From AP-15 sp963747735 (GTDB lineage Bacteria > Pseudomonadota > Alphaproteobacteria > ATCC43930 > CGMCC-115725), in the NCBI GenBank assembly GCA_963747735.1, contig CAVVGE010000019.1, positions 62,001 through 126,000 of the forward strand: a DNA stretch of 64,000 nt. The letters are read 5' to 3'. Shown here in pieces: positions 63,689 to 64,000 of the stretch (the stretch's first letter is position 1; each line of letters opens with the position of its first letter). The notes beneath the pieces are model-generated. The model was given only the letters and a program-made list of their open reading frames with translations. It was not told the origin of the DNA and did not search any database. A program made the translations under genes and the position numbers.

Positions 63689-64000
63689 CCGGCAATCCCG
63701 CGCGCTGCAGCCACGAGTTCGCCGCCATGACGCCGCTCGATCAGGGCCTTGGCAACGAGGGTCACCAGCGCCAGGAGAACCAGCAGCGAGGAGACCGCAA
63801 ACGCGCCGACCAGATTGTATTCGTTGTACAGGATCTCGATGTGCAGCGGCATCGTCGTGGTTTCGCCGCGAATCCGGCCCGACACCACCGAGACCGCGCC
63901 GAACTCGCCCATCGCGCGGGCATTACACAGCAAGACGCCGTACAGCAACGCCCATTTCACATTGGGTAGTGTGACACGGCGCAGCATCTGAAAAAAAGAG
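63685..64000 (-). CDS. cysW: CysW, sulfate ABC transporter permease (5' end beyond window)
   Basis: Only the C-terminal 104 residues or so are visible, reaching the window end without a start. It shows [15 protein letters not shown] [20 protein letters not shown], then [20 protein letters not shown], the sulfate-permease signature, and [20 protein letters not shown]. The stop overlaps cysA, so cysT-cysW-cysA order is likely. Confidence 0.92.
   Translation of the reverse strand, partial: SFFQMLRRVTLPNVKWALLYGVLLCNARAMGEFGAVSVVSGRIRGETTTMPLHIEILYNEYNLVGAFAVSSLLVLLALVTLVAKALIERRHGGELVAAARGIAG

Overview
The window is a GC-rich chromosomal stretch from an alphaproteobacterium. The evidence is the block mrp / hflK-hflC-DUF2065-degP / serB / miaA / ilvB-ilvH-ilvC, a circularly permuted (two-piece) tmRNA gene beside sspB, an alphaproteobacterial ThyX, and many palindromic intergenic repeats of the kind common in Rhizobiales and Rhodospirillales. 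I cannot name a genus. At least a dozen otherwise well conserved genes carry single-base frame breaks, several of them at short homopolymers, so part of the contig probably has uncorrected indel errors.

Layout. 1-4222 (minus): branched-chain amino acid ABC operon livH-livM-livG-livF, interrupted by a DUF559 cassette with inverted flanks and by a toxin-antitoxin remnant. 4401-10525: an orphan molybdenum hydroxylase subunit, a secreted repeat protein, and a two-component flavin monooxygenase with its reductase. 10689-13308: an unusual accessory locus with an N-terminal trunk protein, a C-terminal module present twice, and a DUF7336-like small protein after each copy. It is split by about 1.1 kb of nearly pure purine sequence. 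13385-19742: amidohydrolase plus Rieske ferredoxin, glycogen synthase, a PAS histidine kinase, a lipoprotein and a nuclease-like secreted protein. 19938-23226: a FecR/DUF6600 envelope protein and an adenylate cyclase fused to an OmpA-like domain.

23242-34639: branched-chain amino acid synthesis (ilvC, ilvH, ilvB), miaA, serB, the DegP/HflKC membrane proteostasis operon, mrp and a secreted Cys-rich protein. 34781-38657: a polar amino acid ABC transporter and a GFA-family protein. 38832-42497: a large alanine-repeat protein of unknown function, thyX, and a HigB/HigA-like pair with a short toxin. 42560-44848: ssrA (tag ANDNFATEALAA), sspB and glutathione reductase. 45063-53461: a second orphan molybdenum hydroxylase subunit and a corrin ring cluster (cbiG-cobJ fusion, cobM, cobK, cbiD, cobA) with an embedded ankyrin gene. 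53632-64000: a sulfotransferase, an alpha/beta hydrolase, a NarL-type two-component pair divergent from a TonB-dependent receptor with operator-like repeats between them, an MFS transporter, a cupin, and cysA plus partial cysW.

The best candidates for something new are the repeated module/DUF7336 locus at 10689-13308 and the alanine-repeat protein at 38832-40790. No CRISPR array, rRNA, tRNA, complete insertion sequence or prophage was found.
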